64,000 nucleotides of DNA from Peribacillus faecalis (GTDB lineage Bacteria > Bacillota > Bacilli > Bacillales > DSM-1321): contig NZ_JACXSI010000010.1 of the NCBI RefSeq assembly GCF_014712675.1, positions 17,262-81,261 of the forward strand, written 5' to 3'. The notes under the pieces are model-generated. The model searched no databases. It was not told the origin of the DNA and was given only the letters and a program-made list of their open reading frames with translations. This document shows positions 7,309-16,886 of this stretch, in pieces (position 1 is the first letter of the stretch; the number at the start of each line of letters is the position of its first letter). The position numbers were made by a program, and so were the translations under genes.

Positions 7309-10300
7309 TTAATCTTGCTTCTTTTTTTGCGTTTGGCTGAAACGTTTAATTCGGTCAACTACACCCAGCAATGCCGGAAGCAAAATCGGCAGCATGACGA
7401 AACTTAACAGCAACAAACCGATAATCACCGTAATGGCAATTTCAATCAGCGTAAGAACTCCTGATGGAATTAATGCTGCAAAAGTACCTCCTAAAATGAT
7501 AGCAGCCGAAATGACAACTCCGCCAATATTGCCCGCTGCTTCGACAATCGCTTTAGTAGAATTCCCTTCCAACTCGTTATAGCGCATCATCAAGAAAATG
7601 CTATAATCTACTCCGAGCGCAATAATCATGATGAAGCTAAAGAACGGAACATTCCAGCCCAGTTCATTTACACCTAATACACTAGTGCTGAACCATTCGC
7701 TCATACCTACTGATGTATAATAAGCTAACACAAGTGAACCGATGATAAATAATGATTTTAGCAGCGATCGTGTGATGAAGATAAGCACAATGCCGATACC
7801 GATCAGCATGATTGTCGCTGTACGGATAAAATCACCGCTGGCAAGCTCTTCAAGATCAATGTTTTGCGATGTTTCCCCTCCGAGCGCATATTGTGCTCCA
7901 TTCAAATAATTGACATCCATTGCTGAAGCAATATCTTCTTTTAAATCTTTCACAACGGCCATTGCTTCTTTTGAATACGGATTGACGTCCAAAATGATAC
8001 GCATAGAAGTAATTGTGCGATCTTCTGACATGTACATATCCAATGCCTTTTGGAAATCTTCTCCGGTCAGCACATCTTCCGGTATATGCAGTTGTTCTGC
8101 TGATTTAGATTCACTTAATCCCGACAGATAACTTTGCGCATTAGTCAAGCCATCGCTGATTTCAGTCAATCCGTCCGTTGTCTCTGATAAACCGGACTGC
8201 AGTTCCTTCATTTTTGCTGATAGCTCTGTCAATCCTGAATAAAGCTGCTTTTGTCCGTCATTAATAGCTGTTAAACCATTAGAAAGAGCAGGTGTTTTAT
8301 CAGCTATTTGCGTTGATCCGGCAGCCGCTTCCTGCAGTCCATCAGCTAATTCAGTTGAACCGGCTTGCAATTGGCTCACGCCCGTTTGCAGTTGCGACAA
8401 ACCATTGTTTGCTTGATCAAAAGCGCTGTTCGCTTTTTGAAATGAAATAATTGCTGATTCATATTGAGGAGTCAGCTCAATAAGCTTCTGAGAAAGCACG
8501 TTCATTTGTTGCTTACCTGTTTTGGCAACTGCTATAGATGTTTGGATATCCTTGTTATTGCCTAATTCAGGGCTAGTCTTTATCGCATTTGCCAGTGCTG
8601 ATTCAATAGCAGAAAAAGCTTGAGAGGCACCATCAATTGCTTGTGAAACATTCTTAAAGAAACTGCTGAATGAGCTCATCCCTTTTTCAAGCTCCACATA
8701 CCCTTGCTGCAATTGGCTCATTGCGCTTGTTAACTCGGTCATATTGCTATTCACCGCTGCTAACCCGTTTTCAATCTCTTCGGCTCCGCTTACTCCGGAA
8801 ACAAGCCCTACTGCCAGCTGATCAAGAGCGTTTGCTAATGTATCGACACCGCTCTTCACTTCTGCGGTTCCATCAATCAATGTTTGGACGCTTTCCACAC
8901 CGTCCTCATCTTGCTGATTTAGCTGTTGTTCCGCATCCGTTAACCCATCGTTAATTTGATTGACCCCATCTTTCGCCTCACCTAATCCGCTGTTCAACGT
9001 ATCAGATTGGCTTCTGACATATAAGTCATCGATTTTGTCATTTGCCGGTCTTGTCGCTGAGAAAACTTTCGCAACCCCTTCATGTTCAGCAATGGTTTCT
9101 GTTAATTGGTCAATCACCTGCAATGATTTTTCATTGTCAAGTGCATCTTCCGCTTTTAAAACGAATGTCAAAGGTGCAGAGAAACCTGAAGAGAAGTGTT
9201 CGCCAATTACGTTGACGCCTTGCTTTGACGCATAACCGTCATTCACTTCTATTAAGTCATCATAGCTTAAGACATTACTATATTTATAAATAAACGGAAT
9301 GCTTATAATCACAACGAAAATTATTGCTAAAAACGGTCTGAATACAGATACTTTTGAAAGCAATGCCCACGTTTTATTATTTGCATGACCTTCAAACTTT
9401 TTGCTCGGCCAAAATAGTTTTTTGCCCAACAAAGCCATAAAAAATGGATTGACTGTCATCAATACCGCGATTAATACAGCGACGCCGACCGCAACGGCCG
9501 AACTTGAACGATATAATTGGAAATCTGCCAATATTAACGCCATAAAACCGATAAATACAGCGAGTCCACTGTATAGAACTGTTTTCCCTGCTGTTTTATA
9601 TGTTATTTTTATCGCATCTAATATATTGTCACTTTTCCCGAGCTCTTCTTTAAAACGAGTAAATAATAAAATATTATAGTCTGTCCCGATTCCGAATAAT
9701 ATGACGACTAAAAATACTTGCGTGAAATTCGAAAACGGATAGTTGAAATGATCAACCAACTGCGTAACAATTCCCATTGAAACAATGTAGGAGATGCCGA
9801 CAAGCAGCAAAGATACTAACGGCACAACAGGTGAACGGAACACTAAGATCAAGACAACCAATATAAATACAATAGCGATTATTTCTGTTTTCTTAATTCC
9901 GTCCTGAGTTGATTGCACAAAATCTTCAATAACGAGATCCGTTCCTGTTAAATAGCTATCTATATCGCTAATTTCAACATAGGAATAGAGCTCCTCTGCC
10001 ACTTCAGTTATTTCCCCTTGTGAGGAATCAACTTCAATTTGCGTTAAAATAGTCGTTCCATCCTCGGAAACAAGCTGGCCTTTCAGCTCTTCGTTATCAA
10101 GATGCGTAAGGATGCTTTTAATGCCCAGTCCTGACTGTTGATCTTTTAATTGATCAATCTTATTTTCTATTAGAACTAATTGTTCATCTGTCAATTTTTT
10201 ATCGTTTCCGCTATTGAAAACCGCGATAATTGAATATGATTTGCTGTCCTCCCCATCCATCTTATGCAGCAAATCTTTTGCCATTTCGCTTTGTTCCGTA

Positions 10301-10428
10301 TCGGGGATCGAAATTTGTCCCTTTTCTCTTACCAATTGGTCTAAATTCGGCATCGCTATAATCATAACTGCTGAAATGATCAGCCAAATGACAAATGATG
10401 CGATTCGCCAATTCATCACTCTTTTCAT
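7309..10428 (-). CDS. MMPL/RND-family membrane exporter with long extracytoplasmic repeat domain (YdgH/YdfJ-like)
   Basis: 1039 residues from the ATG at 10426-10428 (MKRVMNWRIASFVIW), preferred over an earlier in-frame start because AGGGGAGATAGG lies just upstream. Two MMPL membrane domains, roughly residues 170-370 and 860-1030, flank a large outer domain. That domain carries many imperfect glycine/leucine repeats of the type DGLxxLxxG, like the helical arms of YhgE/Pip proteins. The first membrane domain has the RND motif GIGTDYNILLFTRFKEEL and the second GVDYSIFLMMRYNEL. Such proteins use the proton gradient to export lipids, peptides or drugs. Together with the upstream TetR gene and operators it looks like a toxic-compound-inducible efflux system. 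Confidence 0.88.
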   Translation of the reverse strand: MKRVMNWRIASFVIWLIISAVMIIAMPNLDQLVREKGQISIPDTEQSEMAKDLLHKMDGEDSKSYSIIAVFNSGNDKKLTDEQLVLIENKIDQLKDQQSGLGIKSILTHLDNEELKGQLVSEDGTTILTQIEVDSSQGEITEVAEELYSYVEISDIDSYLTGTDLVIEDFVQSTQDGIKKTEIIAIVFILVVLILVFRSPVVPLVSLLLVGISYIVSMGIVTQLVDHFNYPFSNFTQVFLVVILFGIGTDYNILLFTRFKEELGKSDNILDAIKITYKTAGKTVLYSGLAVFIGFMALILADFQLYRSSSAVAVGVAVLIAVLMTVNPFFMALLGKKLFWPSKKFEGHANNKTWALLSKVSVFRPFLAIIFVVIISIPFIYKYSNVLSYDDLIEVNDGYASKQGVNVIGEHFSSGFSAPLTFVLKAEDALDNEKSLQVIDQLTETIAEHEGVAKVFSATRPANDKIDDLYVRSQSDTLNSGLGEAKDGVNQINDGLTDAEQQLNQQDEDGVESVQTLIDGTAEVKSGVDTLANALDQLAVGLVSGVSGAEEIENGLAAVNSNMTELTSAMSQLQQGYVELEKGMSSFSSFFKNVSQAIDGASQAFSAIESALANAIKTSPELGNNKDIQTSIAVAKTGKQQMNVLSQKLIELTPQYESAIISFQKANSAFDQANNGLSQLQTGVSQLQAGSTELADGLQEAAAGSTQIADKTPALSNGLTAINDGQKQLYSGLTELSAKMKELQSGLSETTDGLTEISDGLTNAQSYLSGLSESKSAEQLHIPEDVLTGEDFQKALDMYMSEDRTITSMRIILDVNPYSKEAMAVVKDLKEDIASAMDVNYLNGAQYALGGETSQNIDLEELASGDFIRTATIMLIGIGIVLIFITRSLLKSLFIIGSLVLAYYTSVGMSEWFSTSVLGVNELGWNVPFFSFIMIIALGVDYSIFLMMRYNELEGNSTKAIVEAAGNIGGVVISAAIILGGTFAALIPSGVLTLIEIAITVIIGLLLLSFVMLPILLPALLGVVDRIKRFSQTQKKKQD

Positions 10429-10452
10429 CCTATCTCCCCTTTGCTGTTTTAT

Positions 10453-10470
10453 GGAATGAACGTTCATTCC
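10453..10470. promoter_or_regulatory. TetR operator 1 (exporter promoter)
   Basis: GGAATGAACGTTCATTCC is a perfect 18-base palindrome between the -10 region and the exporter start codon. It shares its GAATGA/TCATTC arms with the next operator. Confidence 0.75.
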
Positions 10471-10478
10471 GAAAAATA

Positions 10479-10503
10479 ATTATAATAGAATGAATATTCA
10501 TTC
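10479..10503 (-). promoter_or_regulatory. Exporter -10 box and TetR operator 2
   Basis: Minus-strand TATAAT (10479-10484) is followed immediately upstream by the perfect palindrome GAATGAATATTCATTC (10488-10503), placed in the -10/-35 spacer, the usual position for repression. The palindrome resembles the B. subtilis FadR operator consensus (TGAATGAxTAxTCATTCA, from memory). Confidence 0.75.
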
Positions 10504-10524
10504 CGATTTTGGTCCACTATAGAA

Positions 10525-11094
10525 TTAAAGAATTCTAATAGCATTCCAGCAGCAGTCCGCCACTTCTTCATATAAATGTTGGTCATCCCTTAACATTCCT
10601 ATGCGAACCAGCTTGAATAGATGTGTAAAGGCACCATACACAATGGCAATAAAGGCATCTTCCGGCAACGGTCTGAGTATCCCGGCTCTTTTCCCGTTTT
10701 CGGCAAATGAACGAAAGAAATTTAAAAACTGCTCAAACATTTCCTCGCTTTTGTTATCTAAATAATGCCCTCTCCAATGTGACTCGATAAACTGTAACGC
10801 TTGCGGATTATTCTTTGCATACTCTACCATTTTGAAAAAGAATACATTAAATTGCTGCTTTATATCATTTTGAGAGGAAAATTCATATGTAATCACTGCA
10901 TCAGAAAACTTCTGCACACATTCCTGAAATAAACAGTTTACCAGATACTCCTTATTATCAAAATATCGATAAATAGTGCCCGTGCCAACCTTTGCCTGAT
11001 CGGCTATCATTGGTACAGTCGTTCCGTCATAACCTCTCTCTGAAAATAGATGTAAAGCAGAATTCAATATATCTTCCCGCTTATTGCCAGCCAT
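10525..11094 (-). CDS. TetR/AcrR-family repressor of the adjacent MMPL exporter
   Basis: 189 residues; start at 11094 with a GGAGGTG ribosome binding site. The N-terminal helix-turn-helix is plain (REDILNSALHLFSERGYDGT...VGTGTIYRYFDNKEYL); the remainder is an all-helical ligand domain. The gene precedes the exporter in the same direction. Two palindromes lie between them and a third near-copy lies before this gene's own start, so it very likely represses both itself and the exporter until a ligand binds. The ligand is unknown. The operator resembles FadR sites, but the protein does not look like FadR beyond the DNA-binding domain. Confidence 0.88.
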   Translation of the reverse strand: MAGNKREDILNSALHLFSERGYDGTTVPMIADQAKVGTGTIYRYFDNKEYLVNCLFQECVQKFSDAVITYEFSSQNDIKQQFNVFFFKMVEYAKNNPQALQFIESHWRGHYLDNKSEEMFEQFLNFFRSFAENGKRAGILRPLPEDAFIAIVYGAFTHLFKLVRIGMLRDDQHLYEEVADCCWNAIRIL

Positions 11095-11115
11095 CTTTGC
11101 GCACCTCCAATTCGC

Positions 11116-11131
11116 GAAAGAATATTCATTC
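11116..11131. promoter_or_regulatory. TetR operator 3 (autoregulatory site)
   Basis: Read on the minus strand, GAATGAATATTCTTTC matches operator 2 at 15 of 16 positions. It lies 22-37 bases upstream of the TetR start, fitting autorepression. Confidence 0.65.
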
Positions 11132-11266
11132 TCATTCTAAATATTCGACACATTATTGTCAAAGTATTTTAAAAATTATAAAAAACAGCACCAATCCATT
11201 TTGGTGAGGCGCATACTCAAGTTTGCAGAATTTCAGATGATTGCTGTCTTAATTATGTTGCAAATC

Positions 11267-11330
11267 AAAAAGGAGACATGTGTAAGGTTAGACAGCCATC
11301 TTTGTCCAAAATTATAGACTTATCTATCAA
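11267..11330 (+). repeat. Short copy R2 of the interspersed repeat
   Basis: AAAAAGGAGACATG joins directly to TGTAAGGTTAGACAGCCATC, i.e. the second arm of the first hairpin of R3/R4 fused to the 3' end module, with everything between absent. It continues through ATTATAGACTTATC as in the other copies. An internally deleted or minimal member of the family. Confidence 0.6.
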
Positions 11331-11370
11331 GAAAGACTCAGCAATAGTCGGTGACTTCGCTAAGTCTTTC
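11331..11370. terminator. Hairpin downstream of carbonic anhydrase
   Basis: GAAAGACT (11331-11338) pairs with AGTCTTTC (11363-11370). A T-run follows on the plus strand, a weaker TTTCTT on the minus strand where it would end the carbonic anhydrase transcript. Confidence 0.5.
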
Positions 11371-11379
11371 GTTTTTAAA

Positions 11380-11961
11380 CTATACGTTCGCTTTACCGAT
11401 TTCTGTTGCCTTTGTAACTTCAATTAGACGACCGCTTTTCACATCATAAATATATCCGTAAATCGGAATATTGCCCGGTACTAACGAGTGATTGCGAATT
11501 CTTTCGACATCATCAATAACACTTTGTTCTAAATTGCTGATAGTCAGGAAGTTCACATATTTCCCTTCAACAGAACCTGGACCCTTGCCGACATCTTTCC
11601 ATTGTCCGTCAAATTGCGCTGTTTCTAAGCTGTTCGCAAGCAAATCTCCCATAATTTCATTCGTGAACAATTCCATTCCGCAATCTGTATGATGAATGAC
11701 AAACCATTCTTTCGTGCCTAACAATTTATACGAGATGACAAGTGAACGGATTGCATCATCACTCGCACGGCCCCCTGCATTACGGATAACGTGTGCATCT
11801 CCCTCGCTTAATCCTGCAAATTTTGCAGGGTCAAGACGGGCATCCATACAAGTTAAAATCGCAAAACGGCGTTGCGGCGGTAATGCTAATCGACCCTTTT
11901 CTCCAAATTCATTTGCATAGCTTTCATTTGCAGCTAACACTTCTTTCAATAAATCACTCAT
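11380..11961 (-). CDS. Beta-class carbonic anhydrase
   Basis: 193 residues from the ATG at 11959-11961 ([20 protein letters not shown]), preceded by AAAGGGGA; a longer 238-residue reading begins in low-quality upstream sequence and is rejected. The zinc and catalytic motifs of beta carbonic anhydrases are present: CMDARLD (Cys, Asp-Arg dyad) and HHTDCG (His-x-x-Cys). The enzyme hydrates CO2 to bicarbonate in the cytoplasm. It belongs to the compact clade typical of Bacillales (YtiB/YbcF-like). It is followed by a hairpin and is probably transcribed alone or with the upstream EcsC gene, 152 bases away. Confidence 0.9.
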   Translation of the reverse strand: MSDLLKEVLAANESYANEFGEKGRLALPPQRRFAILTCMDARLDPAKFAGLSEGDAHVIRNAGGRASDDAIRSLVISYKLLGTKEWFVIHHTDCGMELFTNEIMGDLLANSLETAQFDGQWKDVGKGPGSVEGKYVNFLTISNLEQSVIDDVERIRNHSLVPGNIPIYGYIYDVKSGRLIEVTKATEIGKANV

Positions 11962-12113
11962 AATCGATTCCCCTTTATACATAATTCCTATAAGATTAGT
12001 GCGATTATATCCTACGCTATTCTCTATTACAAGGAATCTGCTTTGAATCCGGGAATCATTTATAATAAAAAACAAGTACGAAATGATACATTTCACACCT
12101 GTTTTTAAAATTT

Positions 12114-12938
12114 TTAAAGTGGGTTATCCTTTAACGATTCAATTTCATTCATTTTTCCCATAATTCTTCGTTTCCGGTACAGCATATTGCCTGTTTCAGC
12201 AATATCATTGATCATACCTCTATTGGCAAAGGCACCAAAGATGATTCCTGCAATCGGCACCATTTGAAACAGCTTTTTCCAACCAAACTGGTCGCGGTAC
12301 GTTAAAACAACCTCTTTCCAACCTTGCAGCTGAGAAATCATATTTTCAGAATCTCTGCTTCCTTCATGCATTGTTGATAGTTCTTTAAGAATTGCCTCTT
12401 TCCCGACGATATCAGCTGAGGCAAACTGGAGACACTTAACTATAAAGACACGTTCCTGCTTGTCCTGCGGATCATAACCGTGTATGATGGCAATTTCCTG
12501 TAATGTCTTCAAAGCCAAGCCGAGCAAAATAGGAATATCAATTGCTAACGTAAAAATACCACCGATTCCGGTTGAAGCCCCTTGTACTGTAGCCAGCTTC
12601 ACACGATTTTGAAGCAAATCTTCCCCCATCTCAACCATAGTTTGCAAAGGAATATCCCCGACATCTGCAATAGTTTCAATTGTACTTTCCGGAGTTTTTG
12701 TTTTTATATTTTTCAGAACGGTCTGTTCATTAATTAAATATTGCCCGCCTGTTTGTATATAGCTTCCTAACTCATTGACTAAAACACCCATTTTATTTTG
12801 AATGAATTTTGGCGTCATTTTATCTAAAAATTTAAACGGCAAACGGCCAAGCTTTTCCCAAAACCATAGCCCTTTTTGATCTTTTTCCCAAGCCTCAATA
12901 ATTTGCAGATGCTCCTGCAACGATTCCTTATTCTCCAT
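12114..12938 (-). CDS. EcsC-family protein
   Basis: 274 residues. The middle and C-terminal parts ([38 protein letters not shown] and later [20 protein letters not shown]) match the EcsC family: a soluble or membrane-associated alpha-helical protein named after the third gene of the B. subtilis ecsABC transporter operon. Biochemical function is unknown. Here it is not beside an ABC transporter, so the Ecs link is by family only. Two hydrophobic stretches (about residues 125-150 and 235-250) could touch the membrane. The ribosome binding site (GGGATG) is weak. Confidence 0.85.
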   Translation of the reverse strand: MENKESLQEHLQIIEAWEKDQKGLWFWEKLGRLPFKFLDKMTPKFIQNKMGVLVNELGSYIQTGGQYLINEQTVLKNIKTKTPESTIETIADVGDIPLQTMVEMGEDLLQNRVKLATVQGASTGIGGIFTLAIDIPILLGLALKTLQEIAIIHGYDPQDKQERVFIVKCLQFASADIVGKEAILKELSTMHEGSRDSENMISQLQGWKEVVLTYRDQFGWKKLFQMVPIAGIIFGAFANRGMINDIAETGNMLYRKRRIMGKMNEIESLKDNPL

Positions 12939-13100
12939 TTTTCATCCCATTTCTTTTATTCGTTTCCTTAATATACGGAATATTGTATCAAAGGTTTCGT
13001 TATTATACATTTTGTTTGATTAGCAACGGTATGCAGCCGTTTATATTGTGTACTTACTTTTTGGCCTAAAAAAACGCTTCAACTAGTGGACTAAAACGTA

Positions 13101-13132
13101 GAAAGCAGCATTCATAAACGAATGCCGCTTTC
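13101..13132 (-). terminator. Terminator after gshF
   Basis: GAAAGCAGCATTC (13101-13113) pairs with GAATGCCGCTTTC (13120-13132) with one mismatch, three bases beyond the gshF stop codon. The T-run is stronger on the plus strand, so it may work both ways. Confidence 0.7.
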
Positions 13133-13135
13133 TTT

Positions 13136-15430
13136 TTAATCAAATCCCAAGACTTTCAATATCTCATAACCGATGTTTCGTTCCTTGCCTTTATACGGAT
13201 AAGAATGGATGTGAATAGCCGGATTGAAATTCAATTCAATGATGCAATATGGAGAAGTCTCTTGCCCGAATTGTTCTATCATCATATCGACGCCGCATAT
13301 GTTGGCTCCAATTGCTTGCGCTGCTTGTACAGCTATATCTTTATGGAAGTTTGAAGCCAAATCGGTTACGTCGATGCTATCACCGCCGGTTGAGACATTG
13401 GAGTTTTCCCGTAAGTGCTGAATGGCGCCTTCAGGCAATACTGTATTAACTGTTTTGTTTTCTTGCTGAAGAAAAAGCTTCAAATTCTCATCAATTTCAA
13501 TTTTCTCCAATGGGGTTTTATAGCCTTTTCCACGAAGCGGGTCTTCATTTTTATTCGCGATTAACTCAGCGATCGTCGAGCGACCATCGCCTGAAACATT
13601 AGCCGGCACACGGTGCAAAACTGCGACCGTTTTACCGTTCATCACTAAAAAGCGGTATTCTTTACCCCGTATATATTCCTCGATCAAAATGAAAGTATCT
13701 TCGGCAAAAGCGATTTCAACTGCTTTAATTAAATCTTCTTTAGAAGCACCGTCCGGGAAAATCGAAATACCTAATCCGAAGTTTGTTGATTTCGGTTTAA
13801 TGACGATAGGCTTATTCACCCAACGAACGATTGCTTCCTTCGCCTGCTCCCATCCGGTTACTTCTTCGCCGTTCGGTACATTTATCCGGTGATGCTGCAA
13901 GATCTTTTTTGTAACCGTTTTATTTTCCATTGCCAGAACACTTACATAGTTGTCTTTGCTCGTTTTTGTCGCTTGCTTTATATATTCTGTCCGGCCGTTC
14001 TTAGTCAGCTGAATGAAGTTGTCCTGTCTGTCCAAAATCTCAAAGGCAATCCCTCTTTTAATGCTTTCTTTCAATAAAATTTGTGTCGATAGCTCCATAT
14101 CTGTATATGGCTTTAAGCGGAACCTTTCATTGAAAGCTTCCTCCTTATACTGCTTTGCCAATTCCAGATGGGCTTCGATATAATCTGATTGCTGACAAAG
14201 CTCGGAAATACGAAATGAGTATGTTTGTTCATGATCTTTCATAACTTCAATTTTATCTTTTAAAATCGATCCGAACGGAAGCTGCAATTGTTCGTTTAAG
14301 TCCAACATTTCTTTAAGGATTTCCATGCCCCAATCCTGCAAGGAAATGTTTTGTCCATTTCTTTGTAAAAGCGTGTCGGGCCTTTGCCCTTCCACCGCTA
14401 CCGTTTTATCATTCCACTCAGATTCCGTTTGCCAATTTTCATATGTACTTTCCTTCTTCATTAAACAATAAAGCAAAAACATATGAATGAACTGCAAATC
14501 TTCCTCCTTCATGCCGGCTTTCGCAAAAGGATTGCAGTCAATCGTCCGAAGTTCAATATATTGGATGCCGTTTTTCAGTAGGTTATCCGTTGTATAAGCT
14601 CCTCCGCTTTTCAAACGAATACCGGCGTACAATTCCCTTATATCTTTTAACTCGCCTTTTTCTATGTACGAATTAATCGATGAAATGTAGTTTGCAATAG
14701 AAGAATAGTCAGGCAAAATCATTGGCTTATTTCGATAGCCGCAATTACTGTTTCTGAATGAAACGGCCTCTTTGTTTGAGTACCCCTCCTTGGAAATTTC
14801 CTCGAGCGAATCTACACAATTTTCTTCAAATGTTTTATGTATGATATTCGCTGCCCCGAGCAAATAAATATTCAGCCAATTGTATCGCAAACTGTTTCGT
14901 GTCATTTTTAAATATAGTTCATTTTTAAAATTTTGAAAGGACTGGTTACTATTTGAACGACGATACAGTTTTTCAAGAAGATGAGTCCCAAAAGAAAAAT
15001 TAATGTGAATGCCGGAGATTAATTGTTTCTTGCCGCCGTATTTGGCACTTAAATACTCACGGTATGTCCTGTCATATTCTTGGCCGGAAAATACTGCAAG
15101 CGGGATTTCATCATCAGGAGGAGATATTGCCGGCATTGACTGAGGCCAAATCAGTTCATCTTCCATTTCTAAGATCGCAATGTTATAAAGGGAATCGAGA
15201 AATGCAATTGCATCGGCTGCCTTAGAGAAAACCGGTGTAATAAGTTCAAGCTGACTTTCTGAGAAGTCAGTAGTTATATATGGGTTTGCTTTTTTATCGC
15301 CGAATACACTCGGATGAGATTTCATTGAAAGATTGCCTTCATAATCAACTCGCAGCCCTTCCCTTTCAATCCCGAATTCCGCATCTAACCACTGTTTGGC
15401 TGTAAAATCGGAAAAGAAATTATTGTTCAT
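13136..15430 (-). CDS. gshF: Bifunctional glutamate-cysteine ligase / glutathione synthetase
   Basis: 764 residues, the usual length for GshF (GshAB). The N-terminal ~470 residues form a glutamate-cysteine ligase domain (GIEREGLRV near residue 20; TTDFSESQLELITP near 55; YIELRTIDCNPFA near 305). The C-terminal ~290 residues form an ATP-grasp domain (KPKSTNFGLGISIF, LIEEYIRGKEYRFLV, IELNFNPAIHIHSYP). One cytosolic polypeptide therefore makes glutathione from glutamate, cysteine and glycine. GshF is patchily distributed in Firmicutes, where bacillithiol is the more usual thiol. The start overlaps the end of the upstream MATE gene by 11 bases, so the two are translationally coupled. Confidence 0.93.
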   Translation of the reverse strand: MNNNFFSDFTAKQWLDAEFGIEREGLRVDYEGNLSMKSHPSVFGDKKANPYITTDFSESQLELITPVFSKAADAIAFLDSLYNIAILEMEDELIWPQSMPAISPPDDEIPLAVFSGQEYDRTYREYLSAKYGGKKQLISGIHINFSFGTHLLEKLYRRSNSNQSFQNFKNELYLKMTRNSLRYNWLNIYLLGAANIIHKTFEENCVDSLEEISKEGYSNKEAVSFRNSNCGYRNKPMILPDYSSIANYISSINSYIEKGELKDIRELYAGIRLKSGGAYTTDNLLKNGIQYIELRTIDCNPFAKAGMKEEDLQFIHMFLLYCLMKKESTYENWQTESEWNDKTVAVEGQRPDTLLQRNGQNISLQDWGMEILKEMLDLNEQLQLPFGSILKDKIEVMKDHEQTYSFRISELCQQSDYIEAHLELAKQYKEEAFNERFRLKPYTDMELSTQILLKESIKRGIAFEILDRQDNFIQLTKNGRTEYIKQATKTSKDNYVSVLAMENKTVTKKILQHHRINVPNGEEVTGWEQAKEAIVRWVNKPIVIKPKSTNFGLGISIFPDGASKEDLIKAVEIAFAEDTFILIEEYIRGKEYRFLVMNGKTVAVLHRVPANVSGDGRSTIAELIANKNEDPLRGKGYKTPLEKIEIDENLKLFLQQENKTVNTVLPEGAIQHLRENSNVSTGGDSIDVTDLASNFHKDIAVQAAQAIGANICGVDMMIEQFGQETSPYCIIELNFNPAIHIHSYPYKGKERNIGYEILKVLGFD

Positions 15431-16742
15431 GGTTATATCTCCTTCTGAAAATAATTTGAAAAATTATAATAGCAACGATACCTTTTATCATTGATGAAAT
15501 CGCAATGCTCCACCAAATTCCATCTAAACCTAGAACCGGAATGAGCGCATATGCTAACGGTATTCTGATTGCCGTAAAAATAATAGAAATGATAGACGGT
15601 ATTTTTGGCAATCCCATTCCTGAAAACACACCGTTGCTGATCATCTCCATTGCCATAAATATTTGTGATATTCCAATAATAATTAAATAAGAAGCTGTTA
15701 TCTCAATTGTCTTTTGATCATCTATAAACAGGCGCGGCAACTGTTCCGAGAATAAGATAAAAATAATACTAATGAGTAGCGCATATCCGATTGCCATCAT
15801 CATACTTACACTGTACCCATTCTTAATTCTTTTAATATGACCAGCGCCAAAGTTTTGTCCGATAAAACTTCCAACTGCCCCATTCAGCGCGCCCATGACA
15901 ATAAATGTAACTGATTCAATTTGGAGACCAATTTTTTGCGCTGCAATCGCTTCAGTCCCATACGAAGCAATCATTTTTGCCAATAGTATATTTATGACAG
16001 TAAACAGCACTCTTTGGGTAGTCATCGGCAAACCAAGACGTAAAATATCCAAACAGTGTTTGTAACTTACCGGCGCTAACTTTTTATTGAATAACAACTT
16101 TCTGCTTATATAAACGAATAAACAAAACATGGTAATCTGAGCGATAAGACTGGCAATAGCCGCACCCATGACCCCGAATTTGAAATAGTAAATAAAGAGT
16201 GGATCAAGCACAATGTTTAAAAAGATCCCTAATGCGCTAATATAAAAGCTTTGCTTATTATTGCCGAAACTGCTGAACATACGGATGAAAAACAAATTGT
16301 AATAGGAAAAGAACAGCATAATGCCGGATACAGATAAATATTCATAGGCCTGTCTCTGCACTTCTGCATTATTCAAATCAAGAAATCCCAGTATATGATT
16401 GCCGAAAGCGAAAAGGACAAATATTGTGATTAACCCGATGATTGTATTTAGCAGTAAGCTGCTTCCGATATATGCTGATTGCAGCTTTTCGTTTCTGCTT
16501 CCCATCGCATGAGCAAGTTTAATTCCTCCCCCGACAACAATCATCGCTTGTATGCTATAGCCGAGGTTCACGAAGAAACTGGCTGATCCGACCGCAGCGA
16601 TTGCTCCTGAACCTAATCCGCCGACGAAAAGCATATCTATAAAGCTATATAAAAACTGCAATAAAGACGTCCCGACCAGCGGCAGAGCAAGAGAAGAAAT
16701 AACCGTAATTTCTCTGCCTGTGGTTAAATCGATTTTTTTCAT
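15420..16742 (-). CDS. MATE-family multidrug/Na+ exporter
   Basis: 440 residues with about 12 hydrophobic helices. The opening (SLALPLVGTSLLQFLYSFIDMLFVGGLGSGAIAAVG) and its internal echo (LGLPMTTQRVLFTVINILLAKMIASYGTEAIAAQKIG near residue 230) show the two-fold MATE repeat. It should expel cationic drugs or metabolites by Na+ or H+ exchange. It is the first gene of a two-gene operon with gshF, an unusual pairing hinting at thiol or electrophile export. A 35-base sequence 145-179 bases upstream is shared with the upstream region of the EF-G paralogue. Confidence 0.88.
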   Translation of the reverse strand: MKKIDLTTGREITVISSLALPLVGTSLLQFLYSFIDMLFVGGLGSGAIAAVGSASFFVNLGYSIQAMIVVGGGIKLAHAMGSRNEKLQSAYIGSSLLLNTIIGLITIFVLFAFGNHILGFLDLNNAEVQRQAYEYLSVSGIMLFFSYYNLFFIRMFSSFGNNKQSFYISALGIFLNIVLDPLFIYYFKFGVMGAAIASLIAQITMFCLFVYISRKLLFNKKLAPVSYKHCLDILRLGLPMTTQRVLFTVINILLAKMIASYGTEAIAAQKIGLQIESVTFIVMGALNGAVGSFIGQNFGAGHIKRIKNGYSVSMMMAIGYALLISIIFILFSEQLPRLFIDDQKTIEITASYLIIIGISQIFMAMEMISNGVFSGMGLPKIPSIISIIFTAIRIPLAYALIPVLGLDGIWWSIAISSMIKGIVAIIIFQIIFRRRYNHEQ

Positions 16743-16886
16743 AAATAAGTATCCTTTTTCAAACTTGATATATAATCATTTGCTTATATATTGGATTTTA
16801 TCATTATTATTGATGCCTGTATAGGTTTAGTATAGATTGTTCTTGCTTAATTCAACCGAAGCTGTTAACTTCTTGGTGACTATTAT

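Noticed and set aside
11962-12096. 45-codon N-terminal extension of the carbonic anhydrase
   Set aside because: Codons are AT-rich without family similarity, and a good ribosome binding site precedes the internal ATG at 11961.
13060-13100. cre-like AAACGCTTCAA before the gshF terminator
   Set aside because: The left half of the consensus is absent and it lies downstream of, not before, a gene.
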